A stretch of 32,277 bases of DNA from contig CAJFUJ010000020.1 in NCBI GenBank assembly GCA_904420185.1, positions 1 to 32,277 of the forward strand, given 5' to 3'. Made by a program: the position numbers and the translations under genes. The stretch is from an uncultured Butyricicoccus sp. (GTDB lineage: Bacteria; Bacillota; Clostridia; Oscillospirales; Butyricicoccaceae). Positions 12,292 through 20,768 of this stretch are shown here, piece after piece. The notes under the pieces are model-generated. The model saw only the letters and a list, made by a program, of their open reading frames with translations, was not told the origin of the DNA and did not search any database. Positions within the stretch are counted from its first letter, which is position 1; the number at the start of each line of letters is the position of its first letter.

Positions 12292-12361
12292 GGGCGCAAC
12301 CGACGTTATATTGCCAACATCTTATTTAACCCATTTCATAATTTCCCTTTCTAAATGCGGT

Positions 12362-12392
12362 AGCGCGTACAGGGTCTGACCCTGTGCGCGCT
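12362..12392 (+). terminator. Strong hairpin after the pyrophosphatase gene
   Basis: AGCGCGTACAGGGT and ACCCTGTGCGCGCT form a 14-bp stem (one G-U) with a 3-base loop. Only a poor U-tract follows (GCTTGCATTTTC), so termination may be partial or factor-assisted. Confidence 0.55.
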
Positions 12393-12510
12393 GCTTGCAT
12401 TTTCATCCACGGGAAAGAAACAATTTGTTACATATCCCACATCCGCCATCAGGCCCCGAACCTTTCCCGCCATGCCCTTTTAAAATACGTGGTTATAAAA
12501 AAGTAACCTC

Positions 12511-12539
12511 TTGTGCAGCGCTCCACATTCTCTTATAAT
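12511..12539 (+). promoter_or_regulatory. Promoter for the cupin gene
   Basis: TATAAT (12534-12539, consensus) lies 17 bases after TTGTGC (12511-12516, half-match). It gives a leader of about 55 bases ending in AGGAGG. Confidence 0.6.
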
Positions 12540-12601
12540 GAAACCGAGGGCAAGGGCATCGGATCGCTCACGCCCCAGTAATCGTTTAGGAGGCAAGAAA
12601 A

Positions 12602-12895
12602 ATGAGCAATGAAATCCAGGTTGAAGAGCTTTTGAACGAAAAGCAGATGAACGGTAAGGTAGGGCTATTTGCCAAGGTCACCATTCTGCCGGGTGCTACT
12701 TTGGAAGACCACGAGCACCATGGTGAAACCGAAACCTACTACATCCTTTCCGGCGAGGGTTCTTACACCGACAACGGTGTGGCCTGCGCAGCCAAGCCGG
12801 GTGACACCTTCTTCTGCGAGGACGGTGGCAAGCACGGCATCTCCTGCACCAGTGCTGAACCGCTGGTATTCATGGCGCTCATCATCAAAGGCTGA
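12602..12895 (+). CDS. Small single-domain cupin protein
   Basis: A 97-residue protein made of one conserved beta-barrel cupin domain. Motif 1 is visible as LEDHEHHGETETYYILSGEG (about residues 38-57): two histidines, a glutamate and a further His-x-Glu for metal binding. Motif 2 is PGDTFFCEDGGKHGI (about 65-80), with its histidine. An ideal AGGAGG (12588-12593) precedes the ATG at good spacing. The gene is monocistronic, with its own promoter and a strong terminator. Such short cupins can be metal-binding sensors, isomerases or dioxygenase-like enzymes, and nothing here decides between them. It converges on the PP2C/ATPase cassette and is probably unrelated to it. Confidence 0.88.
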   Translation: MSNEIQVEELLNEKQMNGKVGLFAKVTILPGATLEDHEHHGETETYYILSGEGSYTDNGVACAAKPGDTFFCEDGGKHGISCTSAEPLVFMALIIKG

Positions 12896-12896
12896 G

Positions 12897-12941
12897 AAAA
12901 AAGCGTGGAGCAAACCGGTTTCCGGTTCTCCACGCTTTTTT
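12897..12941. terminator. Bidirectional terminator between the cupin gene and the ATPase cassette
   Basis: AAAAAAGCGTGGAG and CTCCACGCTTTTTT form a perfect 14-bp stem. T6 occurs on both strands, and the right arm touches the stop codon of the minus-strand 350-residue gene, so the cassette transcript ends here. Confidence 0.92.
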
Positions 12942-13993
12942 CATGCCTGCCACAGGCGCTTGAGCTGCGCAAAAGGTACGATGCGATTGTGCGCCAATAG
13001 GTTCCGGATTTGCCGGCACATTGCCAGACGCCTGGCCTCTTCCGGCGGACAAATGCCGCCATTGTTGCGCACGATGTAATCCAAATTCCCGATTTCCAGA
13101 TCCTGCGGTTCCTGAATCTCTTCATCGTTGGAGTTGCGGACTGGCAAAAACCGCATCAATGCAGCGGTATGCTGCCCAATAAACCGCACACGGAACTGTT
13201 CCACTTCGGGAAATACCACCGCAATCTGTGCCTTCCACAAAGCGCTTTCCACAGCCTCCCTACTGTATGCATCCGGCGGGCTGCCATCTGTATGTGGACT
13301 GCGCAGGGCTTCCAGCGCGGTTTCTACCGGCTCTTCCAGCATATTTTCATGCCGGTCCAGCAGTGCGGCGCATAGCTCAGCATCGCCATTGCCGATTTGT
13401 GCGGCGACTTCGGCCAGATAATGCTGCGCCCACTCCTGGTAGGGTAGCCCCGCCGCCGCCTCTAAACAAAAGATGCGGCAGTCGTATTCACGAACCACAT
13501 AACGCAGCCCTTGCCACTTTTTTTCTCCGGCAGGGCCGGTATACTCCAGCACAAATACCGCTTGCTGTGGCAGAGCCTTGCATGCAGCCGTATATTCCTG
13601 CACAAACCGCCGCCAGCTGTCCAGCTCCCGCTTTTCGCACAAGCCGCGCAGCCAAATAAAGCTTTCATGCAGCGGCAGGGTATCGCTGGCGGCCAGGTAG
13701 GCCGCATAGCTTTGTCCCGGCCAATAACCGGCCTGAAAATCCGGCGGGCAAAACCGCGCAAGTAGGTATTCGCCCGGATCACAACCCGACGGTGGGGTGC
13801 AGATGCTCAATGTCCGGTCGGCGCGCAGGGCGGAAAACCGCTCACGCAGTAAGCTGTCGAACACATCGCGCCAAGGCAGGCGGCCGGGGATCTGCAATAC
13901 GAAGGACCGTTCATCCAACAGGAACTGTTCAATCCCGTCCATCAGGCCGATGGAAATGCTGAGCTGCCGCCACCAGATTGAGCCGCTTTTCAT
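12941..13993 (-). CDS. Unrecognised 350-residue protein: possible degenerate P-loop fold with a C-terminal HEPN-like RNxxxH motif
   Basis: I do not recognise this protein as a named family. Its start overlaps the stop of the giant ATPase gene (ATGA), and GAAGGAG precedes it, so the two are translationally coupled. The C-terminal helix reads QIRNLLAHNRI: R330-N331-x3-H335 is exactly the R-x4-H motif of HEPN RNases, although the four-helix fold is not proven. The first two thirds alternate predicted strands and helices (FVLQIPG, VFVLEY, RIFCLEA) in a spacing that resembles a STAND/AAA NTPase. There is no Walker A GK[ST] and no Walker B DE, so this would be an inactive copy. Both domain ideas are inference from pattern. 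The context suggests an effector or adaptor working with the upstream ATPase. Confidence 0.85.
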   Translation of the reverse strand: MKSGSIWWRQLSISIGLMDGIEQFLLDERSFVLQIPGRLPWRDVFDSLLRERFSALRADRTLSICTPPSGCDPGEYLLARFCPPDFQAGYWPGQSYAAYLAASDTLPLHESFIWLRGLCEKRELDSWRRFVQEYTAACKALPQQAVFVLEYTGPAGEKKWQGLRYVVREYDCRIFCLEAAAGLPYQEWAQHYLAEVAAQIGNGDAELCAALLDRHENMLEEPVETALEALRSPHTDGSPPDAYSREAVESALWKAQIAVVFPEVEQFRVRFIGQHTAALMRFLPVRNSNDEEIQEPQDLEIGNLDYIVRNNGGICPPEEARRLAMCRQIRNLLAHNRIVPFAQLKRLWQA

Positions 13994-16900
13994 GTCTCCT
14001 TCACCCCTTCTATCAGCAATTTTTCCTCCAATTCTGCCGCCGTCCCGAGCAGGTCGCGGAAGTTCTTGGTTGCAAACAAGAAGGTTCCCCCCGCTGTTTC
14101 GCGCAAGATATTCAAATCCTTGAGCTCATATAGCAGGGCTTCAATCTGCTCGGTGCGCAGTCTGGTCAGCGGCCGCAGGCCCCAGCCTTCTGCCTCTTTT
14201 AGCAGCTCATCCGCGTGATATCCAGCCGCCGAAGGGTTCTTAGTATCCATCCAACCCATCAGCAGCGCCAAAAGATAGTAGTAGTTGCCCTGGTCCTTAT
14301 CCAGCAGCAGAGTACTTTCGAACTTGTCATGGATTTCATGGATAAAGTTGCTGTCCGAAAGCACCTTTTTGATATGCGCGTCGGTGATGATATAGGCCGG
14401 CGTGGTGGTCTGGTTGTAACCTGCATAATCGGGTGCGCGCATGGATTCAACCATCTTTTTGCAGTAAAGCTGGATTAAGCCGGGGAAATAGTTGGTGGTG
14501 GCCAAAATTTGCGAAATCAGCACCCGGTCCTCGAGCACAAAGCCCAGATAGGCCAGCGGCCCGGTCAGCAATTCGGCGGCCACAGCCGCGTCAAACGGCC
14601 GCACATTCAACGATGCCAAGTGGGTGATGACTGCATTATTACCCAGCGCCACGCTGCGGTTGAACCGCACGATGTTGTGCAGGCCGGCCAGCACAAATTT
14701 AAACCGGCCAGGCAACGACTGCTGAATGTCCTTGAGCTCCGCAATGGGCTGATAACCTACCTCTTTGCAGCTTTCAATGAATGCATCCGCTTCATCCAGC
14801 ATAATGAGCAGATAATCAATCGGCGCTTGTCCCTGCGCACGCAGGCGGCGCTTGATTGATTCGGCAAGGGTCGCCCAACTGTCGGTTTTGCTACCTGGGG
14901 ACAAAATTTCCAAATCAATCAGTTCACCGGACAGCTTTTCTGCTGCCCGGCCGTAGTCCAAACCGACCAGATCCACCAGCACCGCTCTGCACCCGGCGTT
15001 CCCATCCAGGTCGATGCGTGCCTTTTTGAAAAGCGCCGATTTGCCCAGCTGCCGGCCGCCATAAATCAGGTTGACCCCTTGCGCCGATTCGATTTCACGC
15101 AGCTCTTCCTTTCGTCCTATGAACATCTCCGGCGGCATCGCGCTGGTCGAGTCAGCCACATACGGCTGATAGTAGGAAAATGGCATCCCCACTGCCATGA
15201 GCATACTGTTTACTGTGGCCGCGTTATAACGCCTAGCTAGAAATTGAATGACCACACGGTCGATCAGCAGATAGGTATGGAACAAACCAGATTCCTTTTC
15301 CTTGATCTTGCGCGCCAGCTTGCGCCGGTCAGGCTCGGTCAGCGCAAAATCCAGCAGCACGATCTTGTTGCCGCGTGCAGCGTCCAGCTCGCGGAATTTT
15401 GCCAACAACCCTTCGGTGTTATAGCTGCCATACAGGCATACGACCATCATCCCTTTTTGGGCAATTTCCGAGCCAAAGTCCGCAATCGGATGGGGAAAAT
15501 TCCGACGTCCGGCCACAGTTTCAGCTTTGACCCAATAGTGATCTTCCACAATATGCGGATCGTGCCGTTCTTCCACTTTAAGCCCGTAAAATCCCAATTG
15601 GAGCAACAGGGCGGCGATCGTTTCCCCGCGGCAGCCCTTCCCCTTGATCCAGCTGTTGATCAGCGCATGTCCACCCCGGATATCCTTACGGTGCGAACTG
15701 CGGGTCTGCACATTTTTCAGCGCCACCCCAGCGTTGCTGACCATGGCAAAGTTTTCGCCGTACTCATCCCAAAAGTCACGCAAGTAAGCGGATACCTCGG
15801 AAACGGCTGGCTTCATCTGATATTCCCCGCGCTGCACGAGGTTCATCCAGTCTTCGGCAACCGTAAAATTTTGCTGCTCGATCTGGGCGCGAATTTCGGT
15901 TTCCGCATTGTTCTCCACAAAAAGCGCCGGATTCTTTTCACAAAGTGAATCCAGCTGTTGGCGCAGCTGGGCGCTGTACCGTTCGGCTGCGCTGTGGATT
16001 TTGTCATAGACCTGTTCAACCAGGCAGAAGAAGAATCCATAGTCGCCGGTTTGGCAGCATTGGCTATACCAATAGTGCATGGTGTCCTCCAGCGTAGTCA
16101 GGAACACATCACTGAGCATGATTTGCCCGCGGCTACTGGCCAGGGCATAGTTTTCCTGAAACTTGCGGAACTCTACACGAGCCTTATGCGCTGTCTGCTC
16201 CCGGCACTTTTCCGCCCAGTCTGGGATGCGAACCGCCTCTCCCTGCCCCACATCGGTCAGGTAGTGGGCCAACAGATCAGCTGTACCATAGTTGTTGTGC
16301 CGGCTGTCCTGCCCATAGAGCTCATCAAAGCGGGATTCGAACGGCTTATGCACCTGTCGGGCATATGTACAGATGCGCGCCAAAATGTGAAACTTCGGCA
16401 GGCCGCAAAAGGTCGCACGCAGGTCGGGCAAAAAATCCTGGTCCAGCAGCACCGCATCGCTGCGCAAAAAGCCGGCAAAAAAGTACTTTTTCTGCCTTGG
16501 CTCCCACGTTCCAGCCAACCGCGCGTCCAAATCGCGCGCTGCCTGTCCCAGCAGCGCTAGGCCGGCGTGTTCTTGCGTCGAAGTGGCTGGCATTTGTGTG
16601 AGCACATGACACAGTTCTTCCAGCTGCGCACGCAGGCGGGGTTGCAAGGCCGCATATGCCTGCGCGCCATCACTTTTCTCCTCCTGTACATGCGCCCCCT
16701 GGTCAACCAAGTCGTACCATTCAGCAGCAATCCGCACAATTGACTGGATGTTAGACCGCAAGTTGCCGCGCCGGCTGCTGACCAGCTTGGAATTTTGCTG
16801 CTGCATGGTCAGTGCGTTCCCTGCTTCCTTCCAATTGTCATCGATCATCCGCTCGACTGCCGCGGGATTGATGTTGGTGGCGCCGACCTTTTTGCCAGGT

Positions 16901-19554
16901 AAGATCCACGTTTGCACAAACGATTCCCGCGCTTGTTCCATCGCCGCACCGTCGCGCGCAATGATTGCAGTCAACATGTGGGCGAGTGTACCGCTACGCG
17001 AAAAAATTAATTTCTTGGTCTCGAGCAACCGTGCCAAGCCAACATTGTCCCGTGGCGGCGTTTCGATATGCTGCTGGTACAAATCCTTGGCTTGGTGGAT
17101 CAATTTCTCCATCCAGCCGGCCAGTGTTTTGGCATGTACCAACCGATAGGGTGAAAAAGCGTCCACCGGCTCATCCACCTTTTGATGGAAATCGGCCGTG
17201 GTCTGGTATACGGCGTCGAGCGCCGGAATTTGGCGGAATAGCGCCACACTATCGTGCAGCATTCCTAGGGTGTATGTATAGTTCGCGCGGGAGGAAAAAG
17301 CCGACCGCAAGGTCGCCGCAGCCAAGCAGAAATTGTGCAGGGGGATGTAATCCCGGTCGTATTTATCCAACAGGGTCAGCAGCGCATCAGGTGCATAATC
17401 GGTCTCGTCAATCGGGCCGTCCAATGCCAAATTGACTGCGGTATACACCGGCTCGATCTCCGGATTCAGGTTGGTGGCTGCTTTGAGATACGCAAGCATC
17501 GCTGCAAACCGGTCCTCACCGGAAAACGCCAGCGCACAATCGATGCATGTGCGCTTGTCCATTCCGAGCGCAGACCAGCCATCCTCGTCGGTGTATGCCT
17601 GGGGCACATCCCATTGTTCGTCGAGCCCATCGTCTTCGGCACCTGGCCCTTCGGCTTCCGGCCGCGCGGGATGCGCTGCCTCATCTTGGACGTCAGGTAG
17701 TCCCTGCGCTTGTTCGCGCGCCATTTGCTCGCGTTTTTCTCGGATTTCACGGCGCAGCGCGCTTGCCTGCTGATGCTCGGGATAGTCGCACAAGATGCGG
17801 CTGATATGGTCTTCTGCTTCATCCAACATGCCGAGCTTCGCCTCACAAAAGGCCAACCTGGACAAGATGTTGCCTACATAAATACCGGTAATCCGGCTAT
17901 CTGTATGCAGTTCGTCCGTTTTTCGATAGAGCTGCTCCCACGCTTTGCAAGCCTTCACTGCGTCTTGCAAAACTTCAGGCTTATTTTCCACCTGATATTG
18001 TTCTATATACAAGCGGATGAGCGCATAGTAATTGTTTATCATATTTCGTGGCGAAATATCCTGGCTTTTTATCAATGGCTCCAATAGCGTGCGCGCTTTG
18101 CGGAAGTCACCCAAATACCCATATACAGTGGCCAATCGGATTGCGGCAATGGCCCAGCGGATCGGGAATTGGCTCTCATGTGCGCGATAGAGGGCTTCCG
18201 CTTGCTGCATGGGCTGTTTGTCTCCTGTGCGCTCAAAGATCACAATGCTGCCCGCCAGCAAATCGACCAGCGCCTGTGGCGCATCCGGGGTTTGCAATGC
18301 GCGGATGAGATACGGCTCTGCCTGTTTGCGCAGATTGTAATCCTTCGGCGCTTCCTGAACCAAGTCGCGGGCATATTCCAACAAGCTCTGGCCAGCAAAC
18401 TCGGCATCCGATTGAATTTGGACCGGTTTCCCATCCGGCCGCAAAACAAATTGTACGGGCAAAAAATCCGGCAGACTGTCGCTGTGCCCAAACGACGGTA
18501 AGCGGGCAGCCAGTTCCTTATCTTTCACATCAGAATATAAAAATGGATACTGCTTTTCCTCGCACGAGATGACACCACGCTCCATCAATTGGTTGGTCTC
18601 TGTAATTTCCCCATACCATACGTCGTCCTCTTGTGACTGGTCGGGCTGCTCCGTTGCTGGCTGATAAAAAGTTTGGGCCAACTCCGCCATGCCCGTTTGT
18701 GGATAAAGCGCCGTCAAACGCCGCTGTGGGTCGGCCACCTGGGCTGATACCTCCTTGCGTGCAAGCAGCACTTCCATAAGCGCATCCAAATGCCGGGCAG
18801 ACACCTGGGGACGGTGCGCATTGAGCCAACATACGGCCGAGACATCGTCGGTCTTTTCACAGGCCAGCAGCAACAGGGTAAACAGCCGATCCTCCTGTTC
18901 CGGCTGCGTGCCAGACAACAAAGCCGCTGCTGCCAGCGCACCACTGCGCACAAAATTGTCCTGCTTGTACTCTGCAAAAGCCGCTTCCCAGAGTGCGCCG
19001 CCTTGCCGCAACAGTTCGCTCTCCCACTGTCCGCATCGCACCAGCATCAAACCGCATAGTTTGCGGGATTGTTTCCAGTCGTCCGGGACATTTTGCAGAT
19101 CTTTTCGCATTCTTTCGGCGGCTTGACGGCATTTTCCCATATCATTTGCCCGAATATTGGTTCGGAAACTGTCAAACCGGCCGGTAATCTGCACCTTCTC
19201 CTTTTTGGGTAAACTCTGAAATATGGCATAAAGTTCTTGGTCGCTTGGCATGATGCTTTCCGGCATGTCCATAAAAAAGGCAGTCTGCACTGGAACCGGT
19301 TGGGTCCTGGCTGGTCTATCCGCAGACGGCTCAGGGCTGCTGGCTGGGATACTTGCTTCTGATTGCAGCTCCCCATAGGCCTTAATCGCGCCATACTGTA
19401 TAATTAAATCTTTTCCATCGTCTGAAAGGATCTCGATTTCCTCGGTGCCATCGTTATCCACCACTGTACCAACAAGCTGTTGATCCTCCCCATATACGAT
19501 CTCCACCTTGACGCCTGGTTGAGCTTTGGCTAATTTTTTGCGCAACAATGCCAT
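13990..19554 (-). CDS. Giant multidomain P-loop ATPase with helical repeats (STAND/archaeal-ATPase type)
   Basis: An 1854-residue soluble protein with no signal or membrane segment. Reading order: a small beta-barrel-like N-terminus (about 15-62, KVEIVYGEDQQLVGTVV); helices; a strand-rich segment resembling an OB/cold-shock fold (about 313-385, WYGEITE...GVISCEEKQYPFLYSD); TPR-like helical hairpins (about 460-620); an acidic Pro/Ala-rich linker (about 625-655); a long alpha-solenoid (about 670-1290); an alpha/beta module (about 1300-1460); then the ATPase. This has MFIGRKEEL (about 1477), Walker A YGGRQLGKSALF (about 1497) and Walker B LLIMLDEADAF (about 1581), followed by a winged-helix-like tail. 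AGAAAGG precedes ATG 19554 by 9 bases, and ATG 19563 is too close. It is encoded after a PP2C gene and coupled to the 350-residue gene. A signal-regulated conflict or defence NTPase is inferred. The function is unknown. Confidence 0.9.
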   Translation of the reverse strand: MALLRKKLAKAQPGVKVEIVYGEDQQLVGTVVDNDGTEEIEILSDDGKDLIIQYGAIKAYGELQSEASIPASSPEPSADRPARTQPVPVQTAFFMDMPESIMPSDQELYAIFQSLPKKEKVQITGRFDSFRTNIRANDMGKCRQAAERMRKDLQNVPDDWKQSRKLCGLMLVRCGQWESELLRQGGALWEAAFAEYKQDNFVRSGALAAAALLSGTQPEQEDRLFTLLLLACEKTDDVSAVCWLNAHRPQVSARHLDALMEVLLARKEVSAQVADPQRRLTALYPQTGMAELAQTFYQPATEQPDQSQEDDVWYGEITETNQLMERGVISCEEKQYPFLYSDVKDKELAARLPSFGHSDSLPDFLPVQFVLRPDGKPVQIQSDAEFAGQSLLEYARDLVQEAPKDYNLRKQAEPYLIRALQTPDAPQALVDLLAGSIVIFERTGDKQPMQQAEALYRAHESQFPIRWAIAAIRLATVYGYLGDFRKARTLLEPLIKSQDISPRNMINNYYALIRLYIEQYQVENKPEVLQDAVKACKAWEQLYRKTDELHTDSRITGIYVGNILSRLAFCEAKLGMLDEAEDHISRILCDYPEHQQASALRREIREKREQMAREQAQGLPDVQDEAAHPARPEAEGPGAEDDGLDEQWDVPQAYTDEDGWSALGMDKRTCIDCALAFSGEDRFAAMLAYLKAATNLNPEIEPVYTAVNLALDGPIDETDYAPDALLTLLDKYDRDYIPLHNFCLAAATLRSAFSSRANYTYTLGMLHDSVALFRQIPALDAVYQTTADFHQKVDEPVDAFSPYRLVHAKTLAGWMEKLIHQAKDLYQQHIETPPRDNVGLARLLETKKLIFSRSGTLAHMLTAIIARDGAAMEQARESFVQTWILPGKKVGATNINPAAVERMIDDNWKEAGNALTMQQQNSKLVSSRRGNLRSNIQSIVRIAAEWYDLVDQGAHVQEEKSDGAQAYAALQPRLRAQLEELCHVLTQMPATSTQEHAGLALLGQAARDLDARLAGTWEPRQKKYFFAGFLRSDAVLLDQDFLPDLRATFCGLPKFHILARICTYARQVHKPFESRFDELYGQDSRHNNYGTADLLAHYLTDVGQGEAVRIPDWAEKCREQTAHKARVEFRKFQENYALASSRGQIMLSDVFLTTLEDTMHYWYSQCCQTGDYGFFFCLVEQVYDKIHSAAERYSAQLRQQLDSLCEKNPALFVENNAETEIRAQIEQQNFTVAEDWMNLVQRGEYQMKPAVSEVSAYLRDFWDEYGENFAMVSNAGVALKNVQTRSSHRKDIRGGHALINSWIKGKGCRGETIAALLLQLGFYGLKVEERHDPHIVEDHYWVKAETVAGRRNFPHPIADFGSEIAQKGMMVVCLYGSYNTEGLLAKFRELDAARGNKIVLLDFALTEPDRRKLARKIKEKESGLFHTYLLIDRVVIQFLARRYNAATVNSMLMAVGMPFSYYQPYVADSTSAMPPEMFIGRKEELREIESAQGVNLIYGGRQLGKSALFKKARIDLDGNAGCRAVLVDLVGLDYGRAAEKLSGELIDLEILSPGSKTDSWATLAESIKRRLRAQGQAPIDYLLIMLDEADAFIESCKEVGYQPIAELKDIQQSLPGRFKFVLAGLHNIVRFNRSVALGNNAVITHLASLNVRPFDAAVAAELLTGPLAYLGFVLEDRVLISQILATTNYFPGLIQLYCKKMVESMRAPDYAGYNQTTTPAYIITDAHIKKVLSDSNFIHEIHDKFESTLLLDKDQGNYYYLLALLMGWMDTKNPSAAGYHADELLKEAEGWGLRPLTRLRTEQIEALLYELKDLNILRETAGGTFLFATKNFRDLLGTAAELEEKLLIEGVKET

Positions 19555-19700
19555 ACCATTCATCCTTTCTGTGTCTAGCGGGCACCCTTACTGGCCGCTT
19601 TTGGCCTTGGTGCGACCGTCAATGTTTCGGGCTGTTTCACGAACGAATTTGTCCCTTTTATTTTAGCAGAACTTCCAGTAAGCGAAAAGAGCCAAACATG

Positions 19701-19730
19701 AAAAAGGCCCAGAAAGCTTTGAACCCTGGC
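19701..19730 (-). terminator. Weak terminator-like hairpin after the PP2C gene
   Basis: On the minus strand GCCAG pairs with CTGG-GC (one bulge) around an AAAGCTTT palindrome and is followed by T5. It could cause partial termination and lower expression of the giant ATPase relative to the phosphatase. Confidence 0.35.
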
Positions 19731-19739
19731 TGCACTCTC

Positions 19740-20498
19740 TCAAAGGCACACAACGGTCAAGGTCTGGTTGTCGGTCGCACCGCTCGCGCGGGCTTGGGCG
19801 AACATTGCCGGGATGATATCCTGCGGCTTGGGCTGTGCCTGAACAATCTGCGCAATCCGTTCGGCGGTCAGCCCGCCGAAGGCCCCGTCCGAACCCAGTA
19901 ACAGCCGTCCGCCACGCATGGCTGAAAGCGGATAGGTGCAAACCACCGGCTTAAGCGATTCAGCTGGGCGGGTCCCCACACACTGGGTCAAACAGCAGGC
20001 AGCCTGCTCGTAACCGGGCGCATCTGGCGCAATCCCTTGGATAAACGCCAGATTATGCAAGGGCGCAAGCAAAGCCGCTTTTCCTTCCCGCGCCAGATAG
20101 GCCGGGCTATCTCCTAAGGCTGCGATGGTCAATGCATCTTCGCTGAGAATGGCTACGGTCAACGTACTTCCTGTGGTGTAGAACCTGCCGCAGTTTTCCC
20201 GGTAGATGCGCTCTGCTGTCTGCCGGATCGCTTGGTGGGCACCACGCTCGAGCTCTTCTGCATAGAAAATCTTATCGGGTTGATGCAGCGCCTCAGGGTA
20301 CAAGATACACAGCAACTCTCCGCAAAAGGCTGCTGCCGTCCGGCGGGCACAATCGGCGCCCGCCGATAAACCGCCCATCCCATCAGCAACGGCAAATACA
20401 GCGATAGGCTGCTGGAATGGAAGTGGGTAAAACAGCTGGCAATCCTCATTTTGTTCACGGTCACCTATAAAAGAATCGGAAAAATAGGTCAGCTCCAT
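19740..20498 (-). CDS. PP2C-family protein serine/threonine phosphatase
   Basis: Cytoplasmic metal-dependent phosphatase domain of 252 residues with no extra sensor or membrane part. The conserved motifs are present: GDREQNEDCQLF (residues 12-23), VADGMGG (37-43, metal-binding D39-G40), GSTLTVAIL, ALGDSPAYL, GSDGAFGGL and ATDNQTLTVV with the final Asp-Asn. The metal-binding aspartates are therefore intact and activity is expected. AAAGGAG lies 7 bases before ATG 20498. A TTG six bases further upstream is in frame but less likely. This is the first gene of the minus-strand cassette, 185 bases ahead of the giant ATPase. No Hanks-type kinase gene is in the window, which is unusual, since PP2C genes of Firmicutes often sit beside prkC. 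Its likely job is to reset phosphorylation of the ATPase or its partner (inference). Confidence 0.93.
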   Translation of the reverse strand: MELTYFSDSFIGDREQNEDCQLFYPLPFQQPIAVFAVADGMGGLSAGADCARRTAAAFCGELLCILYPEALHQPDKIFYAEELERGAHQAIRQTAERIYRENCGRFYTTGSTLTVAILSEDALTIAALGDSPAYLAREGKAALLAPLHNLAFIQGIAPDAPGYEQAACCLTQCVGTRPAESLKPVVCTYPLSAMRGGRLLLGSDGAFGGLTAERIAQIVQAQPKPQDIIPAMFAQARASGATDNQTLTVVCL

Positions 20499-20562
20499 AG
20501 ACAATCTCCTTTCCGCTCCGGCGGTTTTGACATATCACGAAGAAGCGGCACAAACAGGACAT
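20461..20562 (-). CDS. Possible 33-codon leader ORF overlapping the PP2C start
   Basis: An ATG at 20562 follows GGGAGGGAGC, a stronger ribosome site than that of many real genes here. It opens a 33-codon basic, Cys/Phe-rich frame (starting MSCLCRFF) that runs across the PP2C start codon and ends at 20461. It could be a regulatory leader peptide that couples or competes with PP2C translation, or chance. There is no homology evidence. Confidence 0.25.
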   Translation of the reverse strand: MSCLCRFFVICQNRRSGKEIVYGADLFFRFFYR

Positions 20563-20611
20563 GCTCCCTCCCCGGATCACTTCTTCTGCGCGCACATTTT
20601 GCCGATACTTT

Positions 20612-20640
20612 ATTTTACCATCTCTTGACCCGAATGAAAA
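20612..20640 (-). promoter_or_regulatory. Promoter of the PP2C/ATPase cassette
   Basis: On the minus strand TTTTCA (20635-20640), a 17-base spacer and TAAAAT (20612-20617) form a reasonable sigma-70-type promoter. The predicted start near 20605 gives a leader of about 105 bases, which contains the possible leader ORF. Confidence 0.55.
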
Positions 20641-20717
20641 GGGGCGCTGGCACACGGTTTTTTCTTTTCTACGCAGCGGATCACGCTTCCCCAGCTAGAC
20701 ACCGCCCACATCGGCAA

Positions 20718-20760
20718 AAAGGTTCCGGATTTGCCACCCAACGGCATCTCCGGAACCTTT
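20718..20760 (-). terminator. Terminator of putP
   Basis: AAAGGTTCCGGA and TCCGGAACCTTT form a perfect 12-bp stem with a 19-base loop. On the minus strand it is followed by TTTTT (with the stem end), directly after the putP stop. Confidence 0.85.
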
Positions 20761-20768
20761 GATCGTTT

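Noticed and set aside
12941-20498. Mobile element carrying the PP2C/ATPase cassette
   Set aside because: No integrase, transposase, flanking direct repeats, tRNA or clear composition break was seen at the edges, so transfer is possible but not supported by the sequence.
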